A stretch of 64,000 bases of DNA from Agelaius tricolor (GCA_023055355.1 JALJCS010000015.1:10161501-10225500), one strand, 5' to 3'. Shown: positions 37,451 to 49,555, counted from the stretch's first letter. The notes: a model not told the origin generated them from the letters alone. A program made the numbers and translations.

Positions 37451-40279
37451 TTGTCATTATTTAATTCCCCCCCTCCACTTTAATACTGGTGATGGTGCAT
37501 GACTTCTTTAAGGTTCCTGTGTTGGTGTTATCTTGGCAGTGCCCAGATAAAAGCTGGTCAATATGAAAATGAGAAAACAGAAAAAGAAGTGCAATGTCTG
37601 ACTTGGCAAAAGTAACTGTGACATCTTTGAAGAAGTAATGACAAACCTGCCATGTCAACAGCTAAAACTGCTTCAGCAGTTCATCTTTATGACAAAAGAA
37701 AAAAAAATTACAGATAATGTTCATTTAACTTCCGTTTAGATGAATATTCAACCAATGGATATTGCCACACTTTTGCAAGGTCCTAAAAACCTTCAGAAAT
37801 CAGAAATTTCTTCATTCATTTCAGTAATGTATCACTCAAAATACTCCTGGAATATGCTTATACTCATACTCTTATGTAATTTGTTTAAAAAGGTTAAATT
37901 GTTGCAACTCTTATGACAAATAAAATAATTTTAATGTAACTTAGTTTTGAATGTTGTGCTCCTGAGGCTTTTGCAGAATTATTAGAGCAGTAGAGACAAG
38001 AACAGGCCAAATACATCCTCATTTAAGTCCCTTAACACTGGTTATTATGTGACATTTGATTTCATTTAGTCGTAGATTATGCTGCTTTAACAAGAAGAAT
38101 ATTTATGAATAATACCACAATAAAGCTTCTGTAAGAGTTGTTTTACACTTACAAAGTAAAAGAGTTGATAGATATTGAAATATATGAGAAACCTGTAACA
38201 ATTCTGTTTCTTTGGACAAATTTAAAACTATCAACTTTCTGAGCCTCTGCTCAAAGATTCAGACTCCTGCTTAAACACAGAGGGTGAGATTCTTGGCAAT
38301 GTTTGCTGTTTTTTAGTTCTCCTTTTAACTTTTTAGAAAAAACTTGCAAAACAAAAAGATTGCTGAAGTGAAAGCCTCAATTCCTCAGCAGACTCATGCT
38401 TGGAATTTTATTGGCCCAATCCTAACATTCAGTCCATTGTCAGCTACTTTATATCTACCACCAGCCACTCTGGCATTATTTATCAGAAACATTCTTGAGC
38501 AATTCTTGCATTAAAATCCTGCAGAAAGCTTCTCATCTTTGGTAAAAAAAAAAAATATTGTTTAGTCATTTTGTTTCATGTACTTGCTTTATCCTCTTCA
38601 AAGCAGAGAGGGAAAAAAAAAATCAAGAAAAAGTTGCCATAAAAATGCTCTTAAGATGTAATGCAGGGAAATACGAAATTTCAGATCAGAATATAAGTGC
38701 ATATTTGGCATTGTTTTAGAATAATTTCCATAAAGTTAAGCAAACACCTAAAAGTTCTCTCCCCAGTGGAAACTTGAGGCTGTTACATTTTCTGTAATCT
38801 TAGTGCTTTTCAGTAAAAGGAGATGGAGTTCTTGGTTTGGCTCAGCAGTTTATCTCAAAACCCTTTTATTTTTCTTCTCTTGTACAATGTATATTTATAT
38901 CCTACTTCTGAATTATTCTAATATATTATATGTGACCACATCATAAAGCTTGACATCAGCAAAGTTAAAACAGCAGACAGCAAATTTCTGTGCATTTGTG
39001 AGGCTGGTTCCCAGTGTTGCATCAGGAACTAGAAGGACTGTGAAATATGGTTTATAGATAATTAGTTTTTAATGATAGAGATGGAGAAATTGGAATGCAA
39101 AATACCAGCTCATGGTTCTTCCTATGTGTTCTCAGCTCTCTAGAGACAATGGGCATCCCTTACAATGCAATGTTTCCTGTAAAGGTTTCTGTACATTGAA
39201 GTGGATTACAAAGGAAATACCCCAACACCTTCTAGAACATGTCAAAATCATATGAATTTCAGTAACACGAAGGGAGTTTATCAATTTTGTGCATATCCAC
39301 TGGAGTTCTTCAAAACATGAAACCATTAAGGTATATCAGAAATTAGAGAGACCCAAAAGGAGGCATTTGGATGATAATGGAGCTCATGAAAGAAGCACTC
39401 CCCCTTAACAGCAGGACTCAGTGGGGGACAAGGCATCTGTTTCATGAAAAATTAACACTCTGAATTATGATGCTTTTCATGAGAAAAAAAGTAATACCTG
39501 CTGTCATTTACCATGAAAAAATTGTCAGAAAGTACCACATATCTCAGTGACTCAACAGCTTGGTGATCAGAGGTATTCATCAAAATTTTAGAAACATCAC
39601 ATCCTAAATGAGAAACCAAACCAAACAACCCCAATCCCGACCACATTGATTTTCCAAGCTGTCAGTCTGCCCTGTCCACTTTTCTAGAGTGTTCCTAAAA
39701 CACATCAAGAATTCCTCTGAACAAACTTGAGCTGCCCGAAAAGGTACCTGGCATTTATGCAACTTTATGCTTCTTTCCTCTCATTCTTGGATTTTTGTTT
39801 GCCTGCTATTAGTATTTGTACAAATGGAAAGGTGCCTACAGATAATTCTTCCTGACAGTCTCTAAGAATTGCATTCAACAAATATTTTAGGAGCACAGAT
39901 GCTGAATAAGTTCAAAAGTTGTAAAGAAAGATAGTTTAAATAACCATCCTTCAGCCATTGTCACATCTCCAGCTTCAAATGGTTCTTTGTGGAACCATTT
40001 TCTGGTTTTTAAGCCTGTGCATGCTTTGAATTTTTTTTAGGAGTGAGTAAAGGAGACAGATAAAACCAGTGAAGAGAAAATAATCTACTTGCAGAGTGTG
40101 TTTTGGCAGATAAATAAGCTTATTTTAAGTTAAATCTTATACTCCACTTAGGTTGCTTCAAGACAGTCTGGACAGGCACACAAGAAATGGTGCAAAGAAA
40201 CTCTGAAGCACACTAAGCAGGGCACACACAGTGTGGGATACACCCGCATTAAAACTGGCTCCACATGCTTCAGCTGCCT
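37451..40279. other. AT-rich non-coding stretch
   Basis: No gene is supported. Several 60-70 codon minus frames (37461-37658, 39132-39326, 39452-39646) have no splice context. A-runs occur near 38546 and 38612. Confidence 0.43.
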
Positions 40280-40295
40280 TGCATGCGTGCATGCA
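40280..40295. repeat. 16-bp alternating purine-pyrimidine inverted repeat
   Basis: TGCATGC and GCATGCA are exact reverse complements around GT, and all sixteen bases alternate pyrimidine and purine, including one CpG. Such tracts can adopt left-handed (Z) DNA under supercoiling; that role is inference here. Confidence 0.75.
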
Positions 40296-40570
40296 GATAC
40301 AATTTTAAATACTAGCAGAGTTTTTGTTCTCCTTGTTGTGCAATGCAGTTTTATTGCCACAACCTCTGAAACATCCCGGGGAAGGTTCCAGGAACTATGA
40401 AATAGGCTGTAACATCAGAACATCTTGATTTGTCTTTTGGGATCTCCAGTGTTCAGGTATTGCCCAGATTATTTCCAGACATTTCATCACACCATGCTGA
40501 TTGGAAGTATTTTTTTAAATCTGCATAATTTCATTGTCAGTTTTTCCTCTCTACAAAGCACTGAAAATAC

Positions 40571-40677
40571 CTGGTACCTTATGCTACTCCCAAGGTACAA
40601 CTCATTGAGAACAAAAACTCTGCTGGGATCACCACCACCAAACTGCAGACTCACACTAAACTGCTTAGATGCATCTC
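40571..40677 (-). CDS. Candidate internal exon, gene not recognised
   Basis: On the minus strand CTTTCTTTTTTTTTCCCCCAG is a strong acceptor (complement of 40678-40698). The next 107 bases have one open frame after two leading bases, 35 codons beginning DASKQFSVSLQFGGGDPSRV and ending LGSSIRYQ, and the exon closes at ACCAG|GTATTT, a fair donor. The frame continues open into the putative intron for some tens of codons, which weakens the exon claim. The part through GGGDPSRVFVLNELYLGSS looks like a soluble folded protein. No relation to the other candidates can be shown. Confidence 0.2.
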
Positions 40678-40699
40678 CTGGGGGAAAAAAAAAGAAAGT

Positions 40700-42160
40700 A
40701 GAAAGGGTCTATTCCATGACATTGACACACAAGTAAAACATGAATTTACAAGGCAGTGCTTTTCTTCTTTCCTGTCATAGCTGACAAGTCTCAAGGTTGA
40801 GAAATTCAGGACTAGAATCATGAGCAGCTGTATTTTTAACTCCCCCGTTGTATCAATTGGACATCAGAAGTACACCATTTTGAAGGAATTTGGAGTTCTC
40901 AATTTTGAACGTGCATTTAAATCACAGGGATTAAAGGAGACCCCTCAGAGACCCCATGAACAAACCAGCAGGATTCCTATTTGAAGACAAATAGAGCTCA
41001 TTCTTGTTCTAATAAGCATGCTCACAATAACAGGGCACTGCATTAAAATTGTTACAGATAAATGACACTGGAGTTTGAATGCATCAGGATGAACAAGTAC
41101 ATTTCTAAACACTAAGTGCTCAAGATCCAGTGGTCCAAATCCAAGCTTATATCAGAACGCTCACTTACAGAACCAAAAAGTTGTAGAAATACAAGCAAAA
41201 GCAGAAACATGTACACTTCAGTCTGTATTTGCAGTGCAGATAGCAGTCAAACAACACTAGACAGAGTGGGAAGAATGAGGAGGGAATGGCAATTTTCTCT
41301 TCCAAGACATCTGATGGCTTCTTCTTGATATGGTCAATGATATTTTTAAAGACTGGAAACACAAGAACTGTGCATTCTAAACTGTATCTCCAAGACAATT
41401 GTAGCTGCACCTCCAAGAGAGATTGTAAATGTCTGTGCTCTTCCCTTTTTTACAGTTAGATACATTCTAGTGAGCCAAAAGAATTACAAGCCTTCTGCAT
41501 AGGCATTGAGAGGCACTGACACCAAAGTTTTGCTCTTTCTTCCTGTGTATGTTTCTGCAGTCTCATACTGATTTAAAAAAAAGTGCTTTCCACAACAACT
41601 TATTTCTGCCTATTTATTCTGAATATACATTAATGGTAGATTGACGTTTCAGAGACTTGACAAATACAGCCATACAGAGGAACCCAGGTAAATGACAGAA
41701 ATAAAGCTCTTCTCTGCCTCGCTGCTGGGGAAGCCATTTTGACATTATCTCTAAGCTACAACTGAAAAGCAGGATCTTTTAGACATTTAAATATTCCACA
41801 TTAGCCTAATCAGCAACACAAAAAGCTGTGTTTTGACTCCTGCATCTTCACCTGTTTGGTTTCCAACACCTACCAGTCTCCAGGAGCTGAGAGAGACATT
41901 CCTTGCACATTCTCCTAAGAACCAATTACATGCACTGCAAACTTTCTGCTCTGCTCTGTGTTGTACATCAGTTGCTTTAACACCATTTAAAAGCCAACAA
42001 ATGTACATACACAGATTTCTGTGGTCAGGACATCTGCACTTTCTCAACTGTTTCTAAAGCAGAAAAAAAATGCCTATTAGTTTAAAATTTGAAGAAAAAT
42101 TGCCCACAGGAGGAATGGGCATTAGCCATGCTTCACTTCCCTCCTTTTTGTTGACATATG
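40700..42160. other. Non-coding stretch
   Basis: No gene is supported. Overlapping frames of 70-86 codons at 41116-41416 and 41787-42057 occur on both strands and have no splice bounds. Nothing else is recognisable. Confidence 0.42.
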
Positions 42161-42164
42161 AAGC

Positions 42165-42263
42165 ACTTTTTTTCTCTTTCTTTCTTTCCAATTCACAGTG
42201 AGTCTAAAGAGGTGAATCAGTGCACAGAGAAAAAGAGAGAAAGAGAGGAAAAAAGAAAAAAAA
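42165..42263. repeat. Mirror-image pyrimidine and purine tracts (imperfect inverted repeat)
   Basis: A pyrimidine tract of TTTCTCTTTCTTTCTTTCC type (about 42166-42189) faces a purine tract of GAGAAAAAGAGAGAAAGAGAGG type (42226-42263) across 36 bases. The two are roughly complementary, so a single strand could fold back. Each tract alone could form a triplex. It sits about 130 bases upstream of the candidate exon at 42395. Confidence 0.6.
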
Positions 42264-42394
42264 CCCTCAACCCTCTTTTTCCAGGGTGGGTATGAAATAT
42301 GAAGGCCCAACAATTGTCTGAGCTCAGTGCATTGGAATAACATTGGTTAAATTATGGATAGTTTTGAATAGTGTCACTTTTTTTTTCTCTGCAG

Positions 42395-42463
42395 ATGGTT
42401 GTTCACACAAGGAGTCTGGCCTGCATAATTGTATCACTAATAAGCAGTAAGGCAATTAGTTGT
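42395..42463 (+). CDS. Candidate 69-base exon in an enhancer-like region (weak)
   Basis: CACTTTTTTTTTCTCTGCAG ends at 42394 and a strong donor TTGT|GTAAGTG starts at 42464. The 69 bases are open only in the frame that begins ATG, reading MVVHTRSLACIIVSLISSKA plus three residues. The other frames have stops. Both splice signals are among the best in the window. The setting is, however, the AT-rich, homeodomain-site-rich DNA typical of regulatory sequence, and the peptide is unfamiliar. A non-coding RNA exon is a fair alternative. Confidence 0.22.
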
Positions 42464-43430
42464 GTAAGTGTGCTATAATCATTCTAACAGAAGAGATGAC
42501 GAAGAGACAAAAAAAGGAGGGGGGACAAAAAATGTCTTTTCTCAATTCATCAACTGACAGCCATAATTAGATATATATAATTGAAAATTCCACAGTAGGG
42601 GGGCCAGCTTATACAAATGAATTTTCTTTGCTTCTCTTATGCATTTTTTCCTTTTGCCTGAACATTCCCCCCAAGAAAAAGGCAGAAAATTTGTCATTCC
42701 AGGGGAGCGTATACTGTATGAACCACAGGCTGCTCATTCAGAGCAATGATGTCAGAATAACATCTTTCCCCCCCACTAAGAAATAGACAGCTTTGAACTG
42801 AGCCTTTATTAGCTGTTTTCAGTCAGTAGTGAATTAAAAAAACCCAAAACCAAAAAGCCCACAACACAACAAAAAGAACTCCACACACCAATGCAGCCTT
42901 GGATGATCTATATCAGTTAGCAGAACATGAAATGTAAAACTCTGAGAGGAGAGGTCACCTTTTTTTTTTCCTATTGACATGAAGACGGCTTGTTTTTGGT
43001 GCTGGGGGAAGAGTTCTGAGTTATAATAGAGCATTACATCATCAAGTATTATGGGAAGAAGGGGATTTCTTTTGAGCGAAGCCTGATTATCAAAGGCTAT
43101 AATTAAATTTGGGCTAAAAATGCCCAAGTGCTTATGAGTTTGTGGAAACTATGCACAGAGCAGCTTTCCACTGAATTAATCAGCTTGCAAGTTTTCATTA
43201 TTCTGGAGCTTCTCTTTTTAAACTGTAAGCTCACAATCACAGCTTTTTTTTTTTTATCAACAAACTCTTCTAAAATTTAATTGGACAAACCTTAACTGAT
43301 TTTTCCCCATAAAGAGAGAGAATGTTAAGGCTGGAGCTTGTTAATTAAGTTCTTTAAGTGCCCCCAGCTGTGCAATAAATTTTCAAAGCTCCACCACTGC
43401 ATTTTTTAAAATGTTTGCTCCCGTGTTTTT
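42464..43430. promoter_or_regulatory. Possible conserved non-coding (enhancer-like) region
   Basis: Repeat-poor text with ACAGCCATAATTAG, TTATACAAATGAATTTTC (POU-like), GCGTATACTG, TCATTCAGAGCAATGATG, TTAATCAGCTTGC, TTTAATTGGAC, TTGTTAATTAAGTTC and GCCCCCAGCTGTGC. Homeodomain cores and E-boxes recur over nearly 1 kb, with T-runs at about 43244-43255. There is no long open frame. Adjacent to a putative exon with strong splice sites, it could be an intronic enhancer; that is inference. Confidence 0.22.
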
Positions 43431-44426
43431 TAGTTAAAATATTTTTTAAAAAAGAAAAAGAACAAGCAAGAACAACAGAAGACTTGGGAAAATTCCTATA
43501 CACAGTGATGATCCCGGATGTCGAAAATTGAACTATGAGCAAACTGTGGCTGAATAGAACGTAGCTGCAACTACAGGAATGTTTTCAAGGACTGCAGTTA
43601 ATTAATGTCTTCTAAAATAACTTAGCACCTCTTTTTATTTATTTTTTTAAAAATGTGTTAGATGTGAATAACTTGAAGTATCCCATATAGTTGTTCCACA
43701 ACAAAATGTTGCTATCTAACATCAGTGAAATGTTTTCTGAAACATTATGCAGAAACTTCCACTAATTCAAGGACCATATGCTTGGCAGCATAAGTCAACA
43801 TAGTTCTATTATCTTAAAAAATATCAATGGCCAGGGTTCAAATCTGCAGGCCTCACAATGAGAGGATGAAGATGACATGAAAACTTGTGTCTTTACATCA
43901 GGTCATGTAAATACATATTTTCATGATTTATTAGCTAGCTATATATGTTTAATTTCTTAATGTGCCAAATATTCAACACCAAATTTTCCTCCACACAAAA
44001 ATTTAAGTTATTCGATTTATTATTACCTGGCAGGGAAAATTTATTGATCCTTGTAATCATTATAGCTACAAGTAACAAACTTTTGGCAACTTGGGGCAGC
44101 TCAGAAAGTTTGTTTCTTAAGTACAGAAATAGTATTATATGATCCAAGATTTGAAAAATTATTGTCTTCTTGCCTCTCATATACCAAATCACTAATGGTC
44201 TAATGGGAGATCATTGTGTTCTCCCTGATGAAAAGAGTTGATCCTGGAGAACCCCAGTCCTGACTTTTACTCGTTTTAGTAGCCAAATTCACTCCATCTT
44301 ATCCAAATGTTCATTGTTCTGGAAGTCTGACACATCCTAACTGGCACTGAAAAGGCTGAAGAATGCAAATGAAGACAGCAACCTAACAGGCCAGTGATAA
44401 AACATGAGACAATACTCTGCCAGCCC
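43431..44426. other. AT-rich non-coding stretch
   Basis: No gene is supported. GGTTCAAATC at about 43837 recalls a tRNA T-arm, but no cloverleaf surrounds it. The 43935-44192 frames on both strands are AT-rich and without motifs. Confidence 0.43.
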
Positions 44427-44434
44427 TATAAAAG
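44427..44434 (+). promoter_or_regulatory. TATA-box-like element before a GC-rich patch
   Basis: CCCTATAAAAGCC is close to the ideal TATA box with GC flanks. About 45 bases on, G+C rises sharply, and TGTCAG|GTGAGG at about 44479 could be a first donor. It may be a promoter of a non-coding transcript or of an old LTR. No transcript start evidence is visible. Confidence 0.22.
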
Positions 44435-44469
44435 CCAAATATGTAAAAAAACCCCAACTTTTGCAACAA

Positions 44470-44760
44470 TTTGTGTCAGGTGAGGCCCCAGACTGACGAG
44501 TTTCCCAGAATCTGTCATCTCCAGACTGAGAGGAGTTTGAGACCCGGTGAGGCCAGGCCACCTCAGCAGATGGAGGGTGCTCCTGCAGCTTTCCTGCTCA
44601 CAGGACATTGTCCAGGCTCTGACAGAGCTGTCCTGTCCTGGGCAGGAGGGGACAGACCCGAGCTCACACACCCTCCCAGCACTGAGGTCGTGGCAGGGCG
44701 AGCTGTGCACAGGGAGTTTTGCCTTCTCCTTTGAGGTGTGCCCTGTCAGGCCACCCTAGG
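44470..44760. other. GC-rich patch
   Basis: About 290 bases are clearly GC-rich against AT-rich flanks, with several CpGs (GACGAG, ACCCGG, CCCGAG, GGTCGTGG, GGCGAG). Frames of 70-94 codons overlap on both strands with no motif. With the TATA box just upstream, a small promoter or a diverged LTR is possible. No LTR ends, primer-binding site or polypurine tract were found. Confidence 0.3.
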
Positions 44761-47700
44761 ACTAAGATCTAGCCAAGTTAGGAGCTTTATTTTTGCTGTG
44801 CTTTTACCCAAAAGTTCATATGACCATTACAGAGGCAGGGGCTGTGCCAAAAACCTGTAATGAAATCACTGAGCACTGAAACCCCAGTCAGCCTTTTGTA
44901 GATCTGCTGGTGATCACTGCCAGAAGCATCTTCAAATGGCTTTGGCTATCAGGAATTATTTTCTGATTGATCCCAACACACCCATGGATCCTACTGACTG
45001 TGTGAAAAGACCCACCACTGGAAGAGTACATTTCTCAACCTACTGTATCTATCACATTCCACATTTCAGATAAAGTCCTTACTTGTTTGTTCATTATTTC
45101 AAGCTGTTTCTTCAGCTCATAAGACCGCATTTTTCATTAGCAAAAATAAAATAGGACACACAGAGAAATGAGACTTACTTGGGAAATGGCTTTCTGAAAA
45201 CCAAAAAATAACTAACGTTTTTCTTTTTGTTACAGCAGCTGCCTCAGGTATTCTCTTTCTGGCAAACAATATCATTTATCAGATATTCTAAAAATCTATA
45301 CTTAAGAAGTTCAATGAATGCGCATTCTACTGTATTATTTTTCTTAAAGAATTAAGGGTTTTATTTTATCTTAAAAGATTCTTGGCTGCATTTCCATGGT
45401 GCACAATGACACATTTGGTTCTTTGTGTTTCTAACTAAGTAATGACATAGTTCCTCTAAACCATGAAAAAGGTTGCGTTTGACCAAACAAGAAAGGATGA
45501 ACTTCTTGGAAATTCTATTGACTGGATCTTGAATTAGACCCAGAACACTGGGACGAATCCATTCTCCCTGCAGACCCCTGCTAAACCTGGCTATAGCTGC
45601 AGTGGAACTACATTGTTTCCTCCTTATTCACTGGGTACAGTAGTATCAACACAAACTGTACTCAACTGCTGAAAGCTTGATTCTCAAACATATGGATATG
45701 TTGAAAATTAAATTGCAGGGTTTATTTGAATTTATAGACAGCTCGGTGAATGTATTTTTGAGATACAGTCTCCATCAAGGAGATAGATGTCACCTGCCAT
45801 GAGGAACATGATTGTATAATGTTAAAATGCCACATTCTCTTTGTAGGTAATTCTATTCAATTGCTTCCTGCAAAGATTTGGGTAATGAACACTTGAGCAT
45901 CTGTGGTGTGGCTTTTTTTTTTCCCTTTTCCTACTCCCCTCCTCCCCCTTCTCAGAATCTTTCTCTGGATTTGTATTTCTTTACTGAATATAAACCCTGC
46001 CCTGATTCTTTTTAGCAAGTCCCCTTTTGCATTATATTACTGTGGTGTTTCTGCTCTTTTATTAAGATCCCCACCACTCCTAAACAGAGAACATGTTGCA
46101 GGACAGAGTAAAGAAGAGCCACATGAAACTACTGACCCTGTGAGGCAAATAATTCTCTAGAATCAGCCAACAACGTGCAAGGATTTATCTTTTTTTCATT
46201 TTAATCATCTAGTCAACTGTAATTGTCACTTCGTTGTACACCTTAAATCCAAGCAATATTTCTCCTATCTAAGTAATTTTCCAAAGAATGGCATCTGCTC
46301 TGAAATACTGGGCTCTATTATAGCAAACAAATGCAAACAGCTTGCAGGAAGTAATTTAGTACACACAACTCTTCCCTCCAACTGTAATTTTTTTTGCTGC
46401 TTTTACCCGTTCTATGATTATTTAAATTTTTGCAATATGTTGCACAACACTTGTAATCCTCAACTGTTATTTACTATTGGGAATTTTATTTACTCAGATT
46501 AACATCTTACAAACAGAAGGCTAAACTAAATTCTACTTGTCTTTGCAGTAGAGAATTGAGAACGTATTCATATTTATTCATACCACAATCAAAACTAATT
46601 AATTACACCAAAAATTAAATTTCAACCAAAGCAAGTCTCAAATAAATACCAAATTAAACAAGTAATCTGGATAGCCTTTTCTTCTCCAACAGGCTCTCAG
46701 ACTAGATTAGAAAATACTGATGAGAATAATTGAAAAGTACCGAAAAACTAGAGAGTAACATTACTCTACTTGATGTAAGCTCAAAACAGAAAGAGGAAAT
46801 ATTTGAGTTTATCTTCATCTAAATAAACTGCCTGTATTACTTCCATCTACTTTGTGTTGGTTCACAAGGAAGAGAGCTCTACTACAGATAAGATTTCAAT
46901 CTTGTTCCTGACAAGAACAAAAGAAGAAAGAAGGAAGTAAGTGTATTTCTGAGATACCCTCAATCCCCCATTCCTCAAACCCCATACAAGTGAAACAAAA
47001 CCCAAAACAGTAGTAGGAGGATAGTTGCCAACTATCAGAGCTGAATATAGGAATAAACTAAACTGCAAAGCACAAACTTCCTTAAAAGACATTTGAAGAT
47101 GAGAAGTACATTAAAGAGAAATAAAAATAAGTAATGTGGCATGAAAAGCTTCCCAAGATTATAAGATAATTCTGGCCCCAAAAATACTTATATTCCACAG
47201 CTCAGCATGGTTTTCATTGTAGCACATCAGCTGTGCCAGCATCCACCAAAACTGAGAAACTGTCATGAAGGAGGAGTCAGTCAGTGCCACCTCCAGAATG
47301 AAAGAAGATGAGCTGGGGAAATGTGATACAAGAAGGTACATCAGGAAACCTTCTTCCACCCCACTGGTTAATTTTTACTAGCAAATCTCTTGAAAAGCAC
47401 TGTACTGTATCAAGGGCCTTGATGTTTTTAAAACAAAGAATTTATGGGCACTAGAAATGTAACCTACCTTCCTTTGTTCACTGAAATACATCATCATTTT
47501 GTGTCTTGTGGTAGCAAAAGTAATTTAGAGGATCCTGACAGAAATAATATATATATCATTAAATCTGTCCATTAATATACTCGTGGTATTATAAACATAG
47601 CAGTTTGTGGATGACAGAATCTAAAACCAACTCATTTGTTTGTGTCAGTATTAAAATGTAATACATTTTCTTTTGAGATTCAAGCCAAGTGAGGAGAGTC

Positions 47701-48093
47701 TTCTTAGGAAGTTATCTCTAAACAAGGCACAAAGAACTCAGAGATTAAAATGCAACCTTTGAACATCATTTGCAATTTGCTGCAGCTCTTAGATATATTG
47801 AGAACAATGGTCTCAGATCAGGTCTGAGATCAAGCTGCTCACAAACAAACAGTACTCATTATCATAACTAACATTACTACTTGCAAGGGAGTAATAAACT
47901 GTAAACCCAAGGCTTTTAGGGGCCTAGTCTGACATAATCAGACACTGGAATTATTAATATCTATTTCTTGTACAGAAATCCAAGTTGATTTATCAGTGGT
48001 AGGATCAAAATGAATACTGAGCCATGCAGAATCCATATAAGTGATTCTTGAGAATTTCTACCTGGACAACTCAAGGTGCACACGTTAGTAACC
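44761..48093. other. AT-rich non-coding stretch
   Basis: No gene is supported. A good acceptor-like CGTTTTTCTTTTTGTTACAG near 45225-45236 is followed after only 12 bases by CAG|GTATTC, too short for an exon call. The 85-codon + frame at 45903-46160 follows a pyrimidine-rich tract but lacks motifs. A small inverted repeat (TCTCAGA/TCTGAGA) lies at about 47811-47830. Confidence 0.43.
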
Positions 48094-48111
48094 TTCCATG
48101 CATGCATGGAA
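48094..48111. repeat. Perfect 18-bp palindrome
   Basis: TTCCATGCATGCATGGAA is its own reverse complement. Its central CATGCATGCATG alternates pyrimidine and purine. It could form a small cruciform or Z-DNA; no protein site is certain, although ATGCAT-type words are used by POU factors. Confidence 0.85.
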
Positions 48112-48754
48112 CATCAGTGTCTATTGAAGTACAGAAGGACAAGAGCAAAGATCCAGGAAAAAGGTAACTTTTGCTACTAGACTGCATATGTACAGTTCTG
48201 CCAGGTAGGATGGGGCATCCAAGTCAGATGATCATGGGGCATCTCAAAGGTTAAACACCCTTGCAGGACTTTACCCTAAGACAGAGCAGCACCACACAAA
48301 TGGCTGGTTACATGGCGTAGGACGGGGCACATGAAGCTGCTACTGGTCTCCTGAGATCCAAAGTCTATTATTACTAGCTAGATATATTTAGAATATCATA
48401 ACATACAGTATCTATAGTGCATAGCAAACATAGCAGCAACACCTGCCAGGAGAAGAATCAAACATACTACATTATTTATATAAACATGTCTGGAAAAAGT
48501 CTTCCATCACTTCCTTGGGGAAAACACTGGTAAAGTCTCTGTGTTTTCTAAAGCCTTCCAACTATAAAGGAAAAAATTACTAAGTCACAAACGTGGCAAG
48601 CCCAGCATAAATAACCCCTAAGAATCCTACAGAAAACAATAATATATCATGTCTGAAAACATCACTGAATTTCACAATGAGTACACATGGATTGCCTACA
48701 AAGTGGGAGCAAACTTGCCCATTTTTCTATCTCCTTTGTTTTATGTCTCAACGG

Positions 48755-48790
48755 GCGTGTCCAGAGAAGGGCAGCAGAGCTGGGGAAGGG
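48755..48790 (+). mobile_element. Short CR1 LINE remnant
   Basis: GCGTGTCCAGAGAAGGGCA followed by GCAGAGCTGGGGAAGGG closely matches, from memory, the part of the avian CR1 3' consensus in which GCGTGTCCAGAGAAGGGCAA is followed by a GCTGGTGAAGGG word. The match is lost on both sides, so only about 36 bases survive or are alignable. CR1 is a non-LTR retrotransposon of birds and reptiles and usually 5'-truncated; here the 3' end with its short tandem repeat is also missing. It supports an avian or reptilian source. A repeat-library search would settle it. Confidence 0.6.
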
Positions 48791-49081
48791 TTTATTTATA
48801 TTCTACCACAGTAAAAAGGGGTCTTTTGAAAGATTCTAATGGCTACACTGAATGTCTGAATTATCAGTTATGAGAATGAACCTCTTTATTAAGGTCTAAG
48901 ATGCTGCTATAGCTTCCCACACAATGCTAGGACACACAGGGCAGCTCTAAGGAAGCCTTTGAATAACAGTCCACATTAAGGTAATTTATTTCATTAGCAT
49001 GACTTCAGTTAGCTGATTTTCACTGGACATTCTTTACTTTTCCAGTGTCAACAAATGGACATTAGGATTTTTGTCCAATTT

Positions 49082-49555
49082 TTAATACAAGGAAAAGAAT
49101 CTTAACCCCAGAAATCCTACATCAGAGCAGGAGTGCCTATGCCAGCAAATCTCTGAGAGCAGTGGAGTAATAACCATAACAAGTTCAATACAAGTGGTAT
49201 CATTGAAAAGGAGCAGAGGCACAGCATTGACTGATGCAGGTGCTACGCCTTTACCAAGGTTACTGGCAGAGCACAGAGATAAAGCAGCCAAACCATTCAA
49301 TGTGACAGGATTTGTGCTAAGATCTCCTGCAGAGATCTGGAAGAACAGCTGATACATAACACAAAGACAACTGCTGTGCTTTTCTTGCTTCTGCACATGC
49401 TCCGGCACCGGAATTTGAATGGCTGAAGAGATTAATTCAGACAGTAAGGAATTCCCCAGAAAACTGAGCAATAAATGTTCAACAGGCACTTTACTGTTCA
49501 AATATTCTGTGCCCACTGCAAAGGATGCTAATGAAGTTGTTGACAGTGTTCTCAT
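49082..49555 (-). other. Open frame of 157 codons, unrecognised
   Basis: A minus-strand frame runs from an ATG at 49555 to a stop at 49082 in DNA of ordinary G+C, so it is longer than most chance frames here. A rough estimate still gives a fair chance of one such frame per 64 kb. The peptide is Leu/Ser/Val-rich (for example LSFLGNSLLSELISSAIQIP) with a hydrophobic stretch near the middle (NAVPLLLF) and another near ELVMVITPLLSEI. No motif, start context or splice context is convincing. It lies a few hundred bases from the CR1 remnant. Confidence 0.12.

Noticed and set aside
43832..43850. GGTTCAAATC resembling a tRNA T-arm
   Set aside because: No cloverleaf can be drawn around it.
44200..44900. 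Solo LTR of an endogenous retrovirus
   Set aside because: A TATA box and a GC-rich part are present, but no terminal inverted dinucleotides, target-site duplication, primer-binding site or polypurine tract could be located.
45217..45252. 12-base micro-exon between a strong acceptor and CAG|GTATTC
   Set aside because: Too short to distinguish from chance.
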